Shown: positions 7,870-18,612, counted from the first letter of the stretch. The stretch is 52,565 nucleotides of DNA from an uncultured Saccharophagus sp. (GCA_937920545.1 CAKZUG010000012.1:1-52565); one strand, 5' to 3'. A program made the numbers and translations. The notes: generated by a model not told the origin, from the sequence alone.

Positions 7870-8994
7870 CTACAGAACACCTTTGGGGTACGACCCTAAT
7901 ACTTTAACGCTGGCGGCATGCTGCCTAACTTCATCGAGTGCCAGAGTAATAATTTGGTCGTCTTGGTGGCCGCTTACATCAATAAAAAACACGTAATTCC
8001 ACGTGGCTGATGGCGACGGGCGTGTTTCGACACGGGTCAAATCGACGCCGTACTTCTCAAAAGGTGCAAGCAGTGCATGCAATGCGCCCGGCTCGTTTTT
8101 TGTCGATACCACGATAGAGGTTTTATCGTCGCCCGATACGCCCACGTCTTCACGGCCAATAATTAAAAAGCGGGTCGAGTTATCGGGTTGGTCTTCTATA
8201 TTTTGCGCCACGCTGGTTAAACCGTATAGCTCTGAAGCCATTTCGCCCGCAATCGCGGCGGCATTCCACTCGCCACTTAAGCGCTTGGCCGCTTCGGCAT
8301 TGCTGCTTACGGCAATGCGTTCAGCTTTGGGGTATTTAGCATCAAGCCATTTACGGCACTGCGCCAGTGATTGTGCATGAGAATAAATACGCGATATATT
8401 TTTTTGGTTGGTCACTTCGCTTACAAGCAAATGATGGTGAATACGTAATACCACCTCACCACAAATTTTAACACCGCTGTCTAAAAAGTTATCAAGGGTA
8501 TGTGTAACCACGCCCTCGGTTGAGTTTTCAACGGGCACGACACCGTAATGTACCGCGCCCGATGCCACTTCTCTAAAGACTTGATCGATCGCCGACATAG
8601 GCCGCGTTTTTGCACAAGCGCCAAAATGTTTCAGCGCTGCTTGCTGTGTGTATGTGCCCTCTGGCCCTAAATATGCCACTTTAACGGGCGATTCTAGCGC
8701 TAAACACGCCGACATGATCTCACGGAATAAACGCGCAAACTCTTCATTGGCCAGTGGGCCGTTATTGCGGGCCATGGCTTTTCTGAGTACTTGCGCTTCG
8801 CGCTCGGGGCGGTAAAAGGTGGGCTCTGTGCCATCACTAAAACGCTGTTTAACGTTGGCCACTTCCATGGCGCAACGGGCACGTTCGCTAATAAGCTCGC
8901 CGATTTGGTTATCGACCGAATCGATTTTATCGCGCAATTTGCCTAATAAGGCAGCTTCTTGCTTGCTCATTTCGGGTTGTGTCTTATCGCCCAC
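7870..8994 (-). CDS. pheA: Bifunctional chorismate mutase / prephenate dehydratase (P-protein)
   Basis: This 374-aa P-protein converts chorismate to prephenate and then phenylpyruvate for phenylalanine. An AroQ-type chorismate mutase covers about residues 10-100 (LRDKIDSVDNQIGELISERA), the prephenate dehydratase domain follows (VAYLGPEGTYTQQAA; NSTRFLIIG), and a C-terminal ACT domain (TSIVVSTKNEPGALHALLAPF) provides phenylalanine feedback. I chose the GTG at 8994 because AGGAG lies nine bases upstream; the next ATG at 8970 has no good ribosome site. It starts 29 bp after gyrA, without the serC seen at this place in Pseudomonas. Confidence 0.95.
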   Translation of the reverse strand: MGDKTQPEMSKQEAALLGKLRDKIDSVDNQIGELISERARCAMEVANVKQRFSDGTEPTFYRPEREAQVLRKAMARNNGPLANEEFARLFREIMSACLALESPVKVAYLGPEGTYTQQAALKHFGACAKTRPMSAIDQVFREVASGAVHYGVVPVENSTEGVVTHTLDNFLDSGVKICGEVVLRIHHHLLVSEVTNQKNISRIYSHAQSLAQCRKWLDAKYPKAERIAVSSNAEAAKRLSGEWNAAAIAGEMASELYGLTSVAQNIEDQPDNSTRFLIIGREDVGVSGDDKTSIVVSTKNEPGALHALLAPFEKYGVDLTRVETRPSPSATWNYVFFIDVSGHQDDQIITLALDEVRQHAASVKVLGSYPKGVL

Positions 8995-9023
8995 GCTTTT
9001 ACGCTCCTGCTGTTATCCGTTTG

Positions 9024-11708
9024 TTAGTCTTGTGGTGTGTCGCTGTCTGATGCCGTGTCGTCGTTATTGCTATCGCTGTTGCTGTCGTCGTTGCTGTCGC
9101 TCTCACTATCAGCCACCGTGTTATCGGTGCCAGGCTGTGTTGATTCAACAGCGCTTTCGTCGCCTTCGATCTCAATCACTTCTGGCTCGTCAACACGCTC
9201 AAGGCCAACAATATGCTCGCCTTCTTTTACGCGAATTAAACGTACGCCCTGCGTATTACGGCCAGAAGCCGAGACTTCATCGGCACGGGTACGTACGAGT
9301 GTGCCTTGGTTTGAGATGAGCATAATTTCGTCGCCATCAAACACTTGCGTTGCACCAACCAATACGCCGTTACGTTCAGACATTTGCATGGCAATCACGC
9401 CCTGCGAACCACGGCCTTTTGCGGGGTATTCGGTGACTTCAGTGCGCTTACCAAAACCATTTTCACTCACCGATAAGACTTTACCGCCGTCTTTAGGGAT
9501 AATCATCGAGATAACACGGATATCATCTTTCATTTTAATACCGCGCACACCGCGTGAAGTACGGCCCATCGCACGGACGTTTTCTTCGTTAAAGCGCGCT
9601 GCTTTACCGGCAGAGGTAAATAGCATGATGTCTTCTGAGCCATCTGTAATCGACGTACCCACAAGATGATCGCCTTCGACCAAATCAATGGCACGTAAAC
9701 CGCTGGTACGCGGGCGAGAGAACTGATCAAGCGTGGTCTTTTTAACCGTGCCGTTTGAGGTGGCCATTACAATGTACTGCTCACTCGAGAATTCGCGTAC
9801 AGGCAATATCGAGGTAATGCGCTCGTTTTCTTCTAACGGTAATAAGTTAATCACTGGACGACCACGTGATTGACGACCCGCCACAGGAATTTGATACACT
9901 TTTAACCAATAGACTTTACCTTCGCTGGTAAAACATAAGATGTAATCGTGGGTATTGGCAATCAATAAATGCTCGACAAAATCTTCGTCTTTTACGGCTG
10001 TGGCCGCTTTACCCATACCGCCACGGCGCTGTGCTTGGTAGGCATCAAGCGGCTGGCTTTTCACATAACCACCGTGCGATACCGTCACAACGCGGTCTTC
10101 TTCGTTGATTAAATCTTCGTGGTTGAGATCGGTCATGCTTTGTTGAATATCGGTACGGCGGTCATCGCCATACTCTTTCACAATAACTTCTAGCTCTTCT
10201 TTGATCACCGCCATTAAACGCTCGGGATTACCCAGAATTTCTAGGTACTTGGCTATTTGAATCAGCTTTTCTTCGTATTCTGATAAGAGCTTGTCGTGCT
10301 CCATGCCCGTTAGGCGGTGTAAACGCAACTCTAAAATAGCTTGTACTTGTGCAGGCGATAAATAGTAGTTTGCGCCATCGACGCCATATTGTGCGGGTAA
10401 ATCGTCGGGTTTGCAGGCATTGTCGCCGGCACGTTCAAGAAACTCACTGACGGTGCCTAGCGGCCAAGAGCGCGCTAGCATGGCTTCTTTGGCTTCGCCC
10501 GGTGTGGGCGATGATTTAATCAGGGTGATCACGTCATCAATATTGGCAATCGCGACGGCTTGGCCTTCTAATATATGGCCGCGCTCGCGGGCTTTTCTTA
10601 AAAGGTAAACAGTACGGCGCGTGACTACTTCGCGGCGGTGCTTCACAAAGTGTTGCAGCAACTGGCGAAGGCTTAATAACTTAGGCTGGTCATCCACCAA
10701 GGCCACAATATTAATACCAAACACGTTTTGCAGCTGTGTTTGTGCATATAAGTTATTCAGTACCACTTCTGCCATATCGGCTTTTTTGACTTCAATCACT
10801 ACACGCAAGCCGTCTTTATCAGACTCGTCACGTATTTCTGAAATACCTTCAATTTTTTTATCTTTGACTAAATCGGCGATCTTTTCAATTAAACGTGCTT
10901 TGTTTACCTGATACGGTAATTCATGCACGATAATGGTCTCGCGGCCTGTTTTAGGGTGTGTTTCTATCTCGGCTTTGGCGCGCACATATATTTTGCCACG
11001 GCCTGTTTTATAGGCCGACACAATGCCCGCACGGCCATTAATAATAGCGGCTGTTGGGAAGTCGGGGCCCGTGATGTGCTCCATTAAATCTTCTACGGTA
11101 GCGTCGGGATTTTCAATAATAGCTAAACAGCCATTCACCACTTCGCGTAAGTTATGCGGCGGAATATTGGTGGCCATACCCACAGCAATACCCGATGAAC
11201 CATTGACCAATAAGTTAGGTACACGCGTGGGCAATACAGCAGGAATATGCTCGGTGCCGTCGTAGTTAGGCACAAAATCGACGGTTTCTTTTTCGAGGTC
11301 GGCGAGTAACTCATGGGAGATTTTAGCCATGCGGATTTCGGTATAACGCATCGCCGCAGCGCTATCACCATCTATCGAACCAAAGTTACCTTGGCCGTCT
11401 ACTAGCATGTAACGCAGCGAGAAGGGCTGCGCCATACGTACAATGGTATCGTATACAGCAGAGTCACCGTGCGGGTGATATTTACCAATAACGTCGCCTA
11501 CAACACGGGCCGACTTTTTATACGCTTTGTTCCAGTCGTTGTTTAGCTCGCTCATGGCAAACAACACACGACGGTGCACCGGCTTTAAGCCATCGCGTAC
11601 GTCGGGTAATGCACGGCCAACAATAACGCTCATTGCGTAATCTAAATACGATTGCTTTAATTCGTTTTCAATCGTAACGGGACTAATTTCTTTTGCTATA
11701 TCACCCAT
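9024..11708 (-). CDS. gyrA: DNA gyrase subunit A
   Basis: GyrA breaks and rejoins DNA during negative supercoiling, together with GyrB. The catalytic tyrosine is Tyr122 in AMRYTEIRM, and the quinolone-determining region reads [13 protein letters not shown] with Ser83 and Asp87, the residues of quinolone-susceptible enzymes. The C-terminal beta-pinwheel carries a GyrA box of the type QRRGGMGK. The last 45 or so residues are an Asp/Ser/Asn-rich acidic tail, which in GyrA proteins modulates DNA wrapping. At 894 aa it is full length. It is the first gene of the gyrA-pheA-tyrA/aroA group and is divergent from mtaD across 249 bp. Confidence 0.98.
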   Translation of the reverse strand: MGDIAKEISPVTIENELKQSYLDYAMSVIVGRALPDVRDGLKPVHRRVLFAMSELNNDWNKAYKKSARVVGDVIGKYHPHGDSAVYDTIVRMAQPFSLRYMLVDGQGNFGSIDGDSAAAMRYTEIRMAKISHELLADLEKETVDFVPNYDGTEHIPAVLPTRVPNLLVNGSSGIAVGMATNIPPHNLREVVNGCLAIIENPDATVEDLMEHITGPDFPTAAIINGRAGIVSAYKTGRGKIYVRAKAEIETHPKTGRETIIVHELPYQVNKARLIEKIADLVKDKKIEGISEIRDESDKDGLRVVIEVKKADMAEVVLNNLYAQTQLQNVFGINIVALVDDQPKLLSLRQLLQHFVKHRREVVTRRTVYLLRKARERGHILEGQAVAIANIDDVITLIKSSPTPGEAKEAMLARSWPLGTVSEFLERAGDNACKPDDLPAQYGVDGANYYLSPAQVQAILELRLHRLTGMEHDKLLSEYEEKLIQIAKYLEILGNPERLMAVIKEELEVIVKEYGDDRRTDIQQSMTDLNHEDLINEEDRVVTVSHGGYVKSQPLDAYQAQRRGGMGKAATAVKDEDFVEHLLIANTHDYILCFTSEGKVYWLKVYQIPVAGRQSRGRPVINLLPLEENERITSILPVREFSSEQYIVMATSNGTVKKTTLDQFSRPRTSGLRAIDLVEGDHLVGTSITDGSEDIMLFTSAGKAARFNEENVRAMGRTSRGVRGIKMKDDIRVISMIIPKDGGKVLSVSENGFGKRTEVTEYPAKGRGSQGVIAMQMSERNGVLVGATQVFDGDEIMLISNQGTLVRTRADEVSASGRNTQGVRLIRVKEGEHIVGLERVDEPEVIEIEGDESAVESTQPGTDNTVADSESDSNDDSNSDSNNDDTASDSDTPQD

Positions 11709-11957
11709 GTAAGTCTTTCCGCTCTCTTCCTTTAATTACCGGCTGGTAATTGTGTTATTCGTATTTTTCAAAGCGTTCGCAAGCATCGCTTAAACGATTT
11801 TCAAAAGGCATTTATGCCAAAGGCCGCGATAATAGCATAAAACGCCGCTGAGGGCATTTTGATATTGTATCAATGCCCCTATACAGCTTAGTTTGATGTG
11901 CTGCCGTAAAAAATCGGTATACTGATATGTAAACAGACGTTTAAACATGAGGCTCAC

Positions 11958-13280
11958 ATGCTGCAAACCATAGATTTGGCCGTAAGCGCAAAATGGATTA
12001 TCCCCATTATTCCTAAACAAAAATGCTTTGAAGATTGTACCTTGTTAATAGTAAATGAGAAAATTCACGGCATTGTCCCAAGCGACGGCATCACTGAAAA
12101 ATACACCATTAACCAGCATATACAATTACATGACCACGTACTTATGCCGGGCTTGGTTAACTGCCACGGCCATAGCGCCATGACACTACTGCGCGGCTTT
12201 GCCGACGACCACCCACTCATGACATGGCTAGAAAAACACATTTGGCCCGCCGAAGCACAATGGGTCAACAGTGATTTTGTGAAAGACGGTGCCGAGCTGG
12301 CCATTGCTGAAATGCTACTCGCAGGCACAACCTGCTTTAGTGATATGTATTTTTTTCCAGAAGCGACCGCCAAAGCCGCGTTTGATAGCGGTATTCGCGC
12401 ACAGCTGGCTTTTCCTATTATGGACTTTCCCTGTGCATGGGGCAGCGGGCCAGATAACTACATCGAAAAAGGCTTAAAACTGCACGATAACTACCGCGCC
12501 ATAGACCGCATTAGTATTGGATTTGGGCCGCACGCGCCGTATACCGTATCGGACGCGCCGCTCGAACGCATCGTTACGCTCAGCCAAGAGCTACAAGCTC
12601 CCGTGCAAATTCATGCACACGAAACCGCCTTTGAAGTGCGTCAAGCGATAGAGCAAACCGGCATGCGGCCGCTGAAAAGGTTGGCCGATATTGGTTTAAT
12701 CAGCCCGCTTACGCAGCTGGTACACATGACACAAATTAACGACGACGACATCGCCCTGCTGCAAAAGCACAACCCGCATGTTATTCACTGCCCGCATTCT
12801 AATTTAAAACTGGCGAGCGGGTTCTGCCCTGTCGATAAGCTCCAAAAAGCCGATATTAACGTTGCCATTGGCACCGATGGTGCAGCCTCAAATAACGGCC
12901 TAAGCCTGTTTGATGAATTACGCACCGCCGCCATGCTCAGCAAAGCTGTGGCCAATGATGCCAGCAGCTTACATGCCTTTGACGCACTTGAAATGGCGAC
13001 CATTAATGGCGCAACCGCATTGGGGCTAAGCGACCAAATAGGCTCGCTTGAAGCGGGTAAACAAGCCGACTTTATTGCCATACAAACTCACCATTTACAG
13101 CAAGCCCCTACGTATAATATTGCAAGCCAATTGGTGTACACCAACATGCAATCACGTGTTAGCCATGTCTGGGTTAACGGCAAATGCTTGGTCAATGACC
13201 ACACCCTGCAAACGCTCGACATACAGCGCACCATGGCCAACGTTACCCAATGGCAAACCAAACTTTCACAAGGCGCATAA
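11958..13280 (+). CDS. mtaD: 5-methylthioadenosine / S-adenosylhomocysteine deaminase
   Basis: An amidohydrolase of 440 aa that deaminates MTA or SAH (adenine to hypoxanthine moiety). Metal ligands are visible in NCHGH (His70, His72), in the later QIHAHE, and in the GTDGAASNN block with its conserved Asp. In Pseudomonas the orthologue lies in the same place and takes part in methionine salvage and recycling. GAGG stands six bases before the ATG. It is two bases upstream of ubiG, so the two are surely co-transcribed; joining SAH disposal to a SAM-dependent methyltransferase is sensible. Confidence 0.92.
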   Translation: MLQTIDLAVSAKWIIPIIPKQKCFEDCTLLIVNEKIHGIVPSDGITEKYTINQHIQLHDHVLMPGLVNCHGHSAMTLLRGFADDHPLMTWLEKHIWPAEAQWVNSDFVKDGAELAIAEMLLAGTTCFSDMYFFPEATAKAAFDSGIRAQLAFPIMDFPCAWGSGPDNYIEKGLKLHDNYRAIDRISIGFGPHAPYTVSDAPLERIVTLSQELQAPVQIHAHETAFEVRQAIEQTGMRPLKRLADIGLISPLTQLVHMTQINDDDIALLQKHNPHVIHCPHSNLKLASGFCPVDKLQKADINVAIGTDGAASNNGLSLFDELRTAAMLSKAVANDASSLHAFDALEMATINGATALGLSDQIGSLEAGKQADFIAIQTHHLQQAPTYNIASQLVYTNMQSRVSHVWVNGKCLVNDHTLQTLDIQRTMANVTQWQTKLSQGA

Positions 13281-13282
13281 CC

Positions 13283-14002
13283 ATGACCGACACACTCAAC
13301 CAAAATGTTGACCCAGCAGAAATCAGAAAATTCGAACAGCTCGCCCAAAAATGGTGGGATACCGAAGGCGAATTTAAACCCCTGCACGATATCAACCCAC
13401 TGCGGGCTAACTACATAGACCAACACGCCACAGCGGCTGAAAAAACCGTAGTCGATGTAGGCTGTGGCGGCGGTATATTAAGCGAGGCTATGGCACAACG
13501 TGGCGCAACCGTAACCGGCATTGATATGGGCAAAGCGCCCTTAGATGTGGCCAAACTGCACCTACTAGAAAGCAAACTGGATATTGATTACCAACAATGC
13601 ACCGCCGAAGCCCTGGCCGCGCAAAAGCCCAACCATTTTGATATTGTAACCTGCCTAGAAATGTTAGAGCATGTGCCCTCGCCCGCCGATACGATAAAAG
13701 CGTGTGCCGAGTTAGTTAAACCCGGTGGCGATGTGTTTTTCTCGACGCTAAACCGCAACCCTAAATCGTACCTATTTGCCATTATTGGTGCAGAATACGC
13801 ACTAAGAATGCTACCAAAAGGCACGCACGATTATCAAAAATTTATCCGCCCAAGTGAACTCACCACATGGATGCGCCAAGCCGGCCTAGAGTTGCAAGAT
13901 ATTACAGGCATGACCTACAACCCGCTCACAAAAACCTATAAACTTAACCCCAACGATGTATCGGTCAACTACCTCATACACGCTAAACGAATTCAAGACT
14001 AA
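13283..14002 (+). CDS. ubiG: Ubiquinone biosynthesis O-methyltransferase
   Basis: A 239-aa SAM-dependent methyltransferase that performs both O-methylations of ubiquinone synthesis, acting in the cytoplasm near the membrane. The SAM site VVDVGCGGG is at about 56-64, followed by [10 protein letters not shown]; the N-terminal WWD motif and [10 protein letters not shown] near the C-terminus are UbiG signatures. I prefer ATG at 13283 over the upstream in-frame ATG at 13250, because the latter lies inside mtaD and AAGG precedes the chosen start. It is 12 bp upstream of mupP. Confidence 0.95.
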   Translation: MTDTLNQNVDPAEIRKFEQLAQKWWDTEGEFKPLHDINPLRANYIDQHATAAEKTVVDVGCGGGILSEAMAQRGATVTGIDMGKAPLDVAKLHLLESKLDIDYQQCTAEALAAQKPNHFDIVTCLEMLEHVPSPADTIKACAELVKPGGDVFFSTLNRNPKSYLFAIIGAEYALRMLPKGTHDYQKFIRPSELTTWMRQAGLELQDITGMTYNPLTKTYKLNPNDVSVNYLIHAKRIQD

Positions 14003-14014
14003 GGCCCCCTTGCC

Positions 14015-14683
14015 ATGAAAATCGATGCAGTTTTTTTTGATTTAGACGGAACACTTCTGGATACCGCCAAAGACTTAGGCGGCGCGCTCAACACCGTACT
14101 AAGCAATCACAACAAACCCACTCTGCCCCTTGAGCAAACAAGCCAGTGTGTCTCAAATGGCGCAGCGGCCTTAGTAGAATTAGGCTTTGGCTTAAAAGAA
14201 GGCGATACAGGTTACGACGCCATACGCCAAGAACTGCTCGATTGCTACCTTGCCGATATTGCCCAGCACACCCAAGCCTACGCAGGTATTTACAACTGTA
14301 TTTTTGAGCTTGCCTCACACGGCATTGCATGGGGTATTGTGACCAACAAACCTTGGCCCTATGCCGAACCCTTAATGACGCACTTTGAGTTTGCCACCCC
14401 ACCTTGCGCCATTATTTGCCCAGAACACGTCAAAGAAAAAAAGCCCGCCCCCGACGGCCTACTATTGGCCTGCGAACAAGCCGACTGCCCACCCAGCAAC
14501 ACCATTTATGTGGGCGACCACCTACGCGATATACAATGCGGCCAACAAGCAGGCAGTAAAACCATTGCCGCAAGCTACGGCTATATTAGCGACGGCGACA
14601 ACCCCAGCGATTGGGGCGCAGACCATACGGTAACCTGCGGCACACAAATATGGCCCATTATACAAACTTACATTAACGCATAA
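14015..14683 (+). CDS. mupP: HAD phosphatase, N-acetylmuramic acid 6-phosphate phosphatase (Gph-like)
   Basis: A 222-aa HAD-family phosphatase. Motif I is FFDLDGTLLDT (Asp9, Asp11), motif II is VTNKP, motif III is the Lys of KPAPDGLL and motif IV is VGDHLRDI. The family is often labelled phosphoglycolate phosphatase (Gph), but the gene directly after ubiG in Pseudomonas is MupP, which dephosphorylates MurNAc-6-phosphate in cell-wall recycling. Assignment to MupP rests on this gene order; the sequence itself does not separate the two activities. Confidence 0.8.
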   Translation: MKIDAVFFDLDGTLLDTAKDLGGALNTVLSNHNKPTLPLEQTSQCVSNGAAALVELGFGLKEGDTGYDAIRQELLDCYLADIAQHTQAYAGIYNCIFELASHGIAWGIVTNKPWPYAEPLMTHFEFATPPCAIICPEHVKEKKPAPDGLLLACEQADCPPSNTIYVGDHLRDIQCGQQAGSKTIAASYGYISDGDNPSDWGADHTVTCGTQIWPIIQTYINA

Positions 14684-14738
14684 ATACTCCGCTTGACGCG
14701 AAAGAGAACTTTATAAGAGAACCCTACAAGAGAACACT

Positions 14739-15506
14739 ATGCAACTCGACCCTAACGCTTACACAAGCACCTATTTAGGTGATAGCTTAACCAACAAAAC
14801 GATTCTTATTACCGGTGCTGGCAGCGGCATTGGTAAAGCCGTTGCGCTCGACTGCGCCAAAGCGGGTGCCACGGTTATTTTACTAGGTAAAGACCAAACC
14901 AAACTTGAAGCGGTATACGATGAAATCGTTACCCTTAATGCGCCGCAACCGGCCATCTATCCGCTTAACTTGCTAAGTGCTACCGATCACGATTACACCG
15001 CCATGCACGATATTTTAAGCGAAGAGTTTGACCAAATAGATGGCTTAATTCACCAAGCTGGCATACTGGGTACCAGCACACCGGTCGCCAACTACACATT
15101 ATTACAGTGGCAAAACGTGTTTCAGGTGAATTTAACCTCCGCTTTTATGCTGGCCAAAACGCTGCACCCATTATTAAAACAAGCACCACACGCCAGTATT
15201 TTATTTACCACATCAAGCACAGCCCAAACAGGCAAAGCTTACTGGAGCGCCTACAGCGCATCAAAAGCAGGGCTAGAAAACCTGGCTCAATCACTGGTTT
15301 TTGAATACGATAAAACAACGCATATTCGCGTTAATTGCATAGAACCCGGCGCTATCAACACGCCGTTCAGAGCCTTCGCCTTTCCCGCCGAAGACCCCAA
15401 CACACTTAAAACGCCCAGTGATATTAGCGGCACATTTGCCTACTTGATGAGTGATAACAGTAAAGAGATCAATGGCGAGCGGTTGACGCTGAATGGTGGT
15501 GGTTAA
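14739..15506 (+). CDS. yciK: YciK family short-chain oxidoreductase
   Basis: A 255-aa classical SDR: TGAGSGIG (about 25-32) binds NAD(P), the N-x-S-x-Y-x-x-x-K elements are present (FTTSS...YSASK), and the NNG-type motif is replaced by HQAG as in YciK proteins. The substrate is unknown in the family. It is the last gene of the mtaD-ubiG-mupP-yciK group, starting 55 bp after mupP with its own AGAGAA ribosome site. Confidence 0.85.
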   Translation: MQLDPNAYTSTYLGDSLTNKTILITGAGSGIGKAVALDCAKAGATVILLGKDQTKLEAVYDEIVTLNAPQPAIYPLNLLSATDHDYTAMHDILSEEFDQIDGLIHQAGILGTSTPVANYTLLQWQNVFQVNLTSAFMLAKTLHPLLKQAPHASILFTTSSTAQTGKAYWSAYSASKAGLENLAQSLVFEYDKTTHIRVNCIEPGAINTPFRAFAFPAEDPNTLKTPSDISGTFAYLMSDNSKEINGERLTLNGGG

Positions 15507-15575
15507 AAATAGGGCCAAGTATTTAGTTAAGGCGTTACAAGCAACAGTAACGCTTTAAAATATTCGTACTACAAG

Positions 15576-15956
15576 CTAATACTGGCCTTTCAGCCATCTT
15601 TTAGCCGTTATTTTTTCGAGCTTTCGCCTGTATTTTTTGGGAGAAAACTCATCAATAACACCGCTGGCAATATTAAAAATATCTTCCGATATAATAGCGC
15701 CAATAGCGTGGATAATCTCATGCCTTTTCAGCCCTTGTCGTTTAAGTTTGGCGAAGGTTTCGGGTATTAATTCAACCCCCATGGCTAACTGATTTTCAAT
15801 AATCACATGAAGAGATGCATGTACACGCAATGCGTCTTCTGTCATATCGAGATCTAACCCCGAATGAAACGCATAAACCAAGGCCATCCGAGCCTCTTCA
15901 TCTAACGCTAACCAGCTTTCAGCATCTATTGATGTGTTGGGGTTATAAGTATTCAT
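15576..15956 (-). CDS. Small hypothetical protein (DUF1841-like pattern)
   Basis: A 126-aa cytoplasmic protein. I chose ATG at 15956, preceded by GAGGT, over the longer frame from 15983. The middle, ASLHVIIENQLAMG, followed by LIPETFAKLKRQGLKRHEII and HAIGAIISED, resembles the His/Glu spacing of DUF1841-type proteins, but I am not certain of the family and function is unknown. It converges on yciK and stands alone, with about 400 bp of noncoding DNA upstream. Confidence 0.7.
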   Translation of the reverse strand: MNTYNPNTSIDAESWLALDEEARMALVYAFHSGLDLDMTEDALRVHASLHVIIENQLAMGVELIPETFAKLKRQGLKRHEIIHAIGAIISEDIFNIASGVIDEFSPKKYRRKLEKITAKRWLKGQY

Positions 15957-16355
15957 AATTACCTCAGATGCATAATAAAACACAGAAAATTCATGTAATA
16001 TTTTACAAGTAGAACAGCAGCAGATTTAACACCCGTAAAATATTAAAGCATTTTGGCAGTTATAGATTTTGATGTAAGCAAATTAATATTGAGCTTTATA
16101 ATATAAAATCAAATATAAAAAAGGCTATCGGCTAATAGTAACTGAATAAACCAGGATGATCTGTGATAAATAAGATAAACGGTCAGTATTAGCTTAGAGA
16201 TAGAGAGTGCAGCCAAATAGGGCGTGCTTGGTTAGGATGTGGTTGGTTAGGCACTTACGCTTGACTATTTGTTTATCCAATTTATAAGAAACTTTATGGG
16301 TGCACCGAATGCTCCCAAATAAAAGACAAACAAATTTAATAGTAATAGCGCTGAA
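15957..16355. other. Noncoding gap
   Basis: AT-rich stretch between two minus-strand genes. I see no tRNA, terminator-like hairpin of quality or recognisable repeat. It must hold the promoter of the 126-aa gene. Confidence 0.4.
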
Positions 16356-17243
16356 TTATTTTTTCTGATTGACCGTTTGATATTCATTACGCACTTCACA
16401 CCGCCCATATTCACAGTCGATAGGTAAACCGGGCCTACCCCAGCAATTTGCAACGAAGCTCTCAGAAGAATAGCTTTTAGAAACAAGCCGCACTTCATCC
16501 GTACCAACACGACAACCAGCGGCAATAGCCACACGCTCGGCAGTAAATTGATGCTCACCCGCTTTATAATCTCGATTCTTTCGCTTAGGAAGAAAATGGC
16601 GGGCTAGCAAGCCAGAGTCAGTTTGCTCGACTACTTGCTCATGAAAATGAGATATCGCTTTATTTAACGCTTTGCGCGAGGTAACTGAAACGGTATTTTT
16701 ACCCATCACAGTACCAAAAAACGGAATAAAGTAACCGGCAACACCCGTGGACAAACGCGTCAAATCCATAAGAGGAGACTTACCCACCGCACCAATTTGC
16801 GTCACTTTAACACCGTGGGCATCGTATACACCAACTTCGATTTCGACAGCCGCTTGCATTGAAAGCTTACCAAGACCAATACGCTTAATATTGGGGCGAA
16901 AAACAAGCCCACAATCACTGCATGATGTACCAATTTGAACATTGTCATATGTCTTTTTGACAGCAGCCAAGATGGCGTGAGGCAACGCCTCATTTAAATT
17001 AACGATCCATCTATTTTGCGGACCGGCAATCACCAAGCCCAAGTGCTCATCCAAGTTGATCTCTGATTCTGAAACAGGCTGAATAAGCACCTTGGTCGTT
17101 GAGCCATAGTTGATGTTGTCGCCTCCCAGACTTAACGCAGAGTTAATCGATTTAGCGTTATGGGCAACAGTCACCATTTGTGAACATCCTACATGTAAAA
17201 TGCAGAATACAATAATAACGAATAACTTATTTAATACAGGCAT
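16356..17243 (-). CDS. Putative lipoprotein of unknown function
   Basis: A 295-aa protein with an N-terminal signal segment LFVIIVFCILHVGCS, where HVGC forms a lipobox with Cys20. The mature part has a mixed alpha/beta composition, an SCSDCG pair of cysteines, a hydrophobic stretch VAGYFIPFFGTVMG (about 180) and further cysteines near the C-terminus (GCRVG, CWGRPG, CEYGRCEV). No family was recognised. The ATG overlaps the end of a 31-codon reading frame with a much better ribosome site, suggesting translational coupling. It belongs to an accessory block with a second lipoprotein gene at 17906. Confidence 0.75.
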   Translation of the reverse strand: MPVLNKLFVIIVFCILHVGCSQMVTVAHNAKSINSALSLGGDNINYGSTTKVLIQPVSESEINLDEHLGLVIAGPQNRWIVNLNEALPHAILAAVKKTYDNVQIGTSCSDCGLVFRPNIKRIGLGKLSMQAAVEIEVGVYDAHGVKVTQIGAVGKSPLMDLTRLSTGVAGYFIPFFGTVMGKNTVSVTSRKALNKAISHFHEQVVEQTDSGLLARHFLPKRKNRDYKAGEHQFTAERVAIAAGCRVGTDEVRLVSKSYSSESFVANCWGRPGLPIDCEYGRCEVRNEYQTVNQKK

Positions 17244-17326
17244 TTTAGAGAGTCATCTATGGCTAGTTGAAACCTATTAAGTAGGCTTACTTGTTGTTTA
17301 TCTGACCGCGAAGTCTTTTTACTCAT
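17231..17326 (-). CDS. 31-codon leader ORF coupled to the lipoprotein
   Basis: The frame starts MSKKTSRSDKQQ and ends SLKCLY, rich in Lys/Ser/Gln. AGAGG lies five bases before the ATG at 17326, a stronger signal than that of the following gene. Its stop overlaps the lipoprotein start by 13 bp, so it may serve mainly to deliver ribosomes to that gene. Whether the peptide itself acts is unknown. Confidence 0.45.
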   Translation of the reverse strand: MSKKTSRSDKQQVSLLNRFQLAIDDSLKCLY

Positions 17327-17428
17327 GAAAACCTCTTTGCGTATTGTGCGGTCATTTTTTTGTTTGATGTACATGGGCCAACAATCAAATAAGCCAGAAT
17401 GTGAACTAACCTCAAATTTAAATATCAT

Positions 17429-17754
17429 TCTTGAGCAGCCTTTCTAAGAAGAGTACATTCTTCATGAATCCATTAGAAAAATCTGTGAGTTATATAACAA
17501 TAGCTGAAAAAACAGCAGCGCCATGAACGATAAAAACATAGATCGTCGATATTTTATTACCTAAATCGAATACCCAGCTTACCATCCACATTATATTAAA
17601 ACCTGCTGACTTAAAAAGTGTTAATTAAAAGGTTTGGGCGGGGTATATTTTGATTTAAACGCATGAATCTAAGCTTAAACGTTCTGAGATAAATTAAGAG
17701 GCCCCATAAATCTGCCCTCACCTATCACAGGCAGCACGGGACGCTCTTATACCT
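17429..17754. other. Noncoding gap
   Basis: AT-rich segment, no gene supported on either strand. It leads into the IS-end-like repeat at 17755. Confidence 0.4.
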
Positions 17755-17800
17755 AGGGAACCTCTGATTAACCTCGCGGCATCTCTGGCTTTCAGAAAGC
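17755..17800. repeat. Dispersed repeat, copy 2 (IS-end-like)
   Basis: Begins AGGGAACCTCTGATTAACC and closely matches 2255-2299 where intI is broken. The following bases to about 17895 (GC-rich, with GGCGGGCTGG) look foreign to the surrounding AT-rich DNA and may be the rest of a dead element; no transposase frame is present. Confidence 0.5.
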
Positions 17801-17905
17801 TTCCTGTTTAGGCGGCAGAGAAAGGCGGGCTGGTTGCCCACCGAGCGAAATCAACGCAGACAGGCCCCCTAAATAAAAGGGCTACCTGCGTGATTGAAAG
17901 ACACT

Positions 17906-18490
17906 TTAAATATTTGTCTGCCTGATTTTTTCATGCTGTCGTATATCGTTAATGGTAGGAAGCAGTGCGTTTTCGCGTATATATTTATACATTTGATCGA
18001 GAAGCGTATTGGCCGCATCGTATTTAAATCCATTACCGTAATGCCATAAAGATAACCACACCTTCTGCTTGTGCGTGTACCTTTTTTTGCTCACAACATT
18101 TGGGCCGTATAATATCGAAACATCTAGCGCGTAGGTCATCTCATACGATGTAGGCACGGTAAGCACGGTTAACGCTGAAAACATCAAGCCAATAAACTCG
18201 GTCGTTGTTAACTTACCGATTTGTTTAAACTCTAACTCAACAGTATGTGGCCAGCGTGCAAACTTCTCTTCTAACACGCTAAATTGACCCGATTCAACAA
18301 GCGAATCAAAAATGACATTTACAAAATCAGCTTCGTACTCATTGACATATCGCCCAGCACTAATAGACATATTTACAGGCGTGAATACATTATTTTGATC
18401 AATATTATAACTAATAGGTGTTACTGGCTTAGAGGCACAACCGATGATTGATAAACATAATACTATTAGAGACAACCCTAACACCCTCAT
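17906..18490 (-). CDS. Putative lipoprotein of unknown function
   Basis: A 194-aa protein. ATG at 18490 has AGGGG five bases upstream and directly begins a lipoprotein signal MRVLGLSLIVLCLSIIGC with Cys18, so I use it rather than the longer frame from 18577. The mature domain contains LTTTEFIGLMFSALTVLTVP, a fairly hydrophobic segment, then SYEMTYALDVSILYG. No family recognised. It shares the orientation and lipoprotein character of the 16356-17243 gene; the repeat at 17755 lies between them. Confidence 0.75.
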   Translation of the reverse strand: MRVLGLSLIVLCLSIIGCASKPVTPISYNIDQNNVFTPVNMSISAGRYVNEYEADFVNVIFDSLVESGQFSVLEEKFARWPHTVELEFKQIGKLTTTEFIGLMFSALTVLTVPTSYEMTYALDVSILYGPNVVSKKRYTHKQKVWLSLWHYGNGFKYDAANTLLDQMYKYIRENALLPTINDIRQHEKIRQTNI

Positions 18491-18612
18491 ACAAACCCCT
18501 TGCATTAAATAGATAAACGTCATTTTGGTCACGACCGTAAGACACGTCGCCTTCTTTATATCCACATCAACCCGCAAGCGCGCTTAAATCCTCGAAGCTA
18601 GCGCCAACCCAT

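Noticed and set aside
9037-9669. 210-codon plus-strand frame opposite the gyrA 3' end
   Set aside because: Ser/Leu-rich sequence is the antisense of the acidic tail and pinwheel of GyrA.
16265-16558. 97-codon minus-strand frame at the end of the 295-aa lipoprotein gene
   Set aside because: Overlaps the better-supported lipoprotein frame for two thirds of its length and has no start signal.
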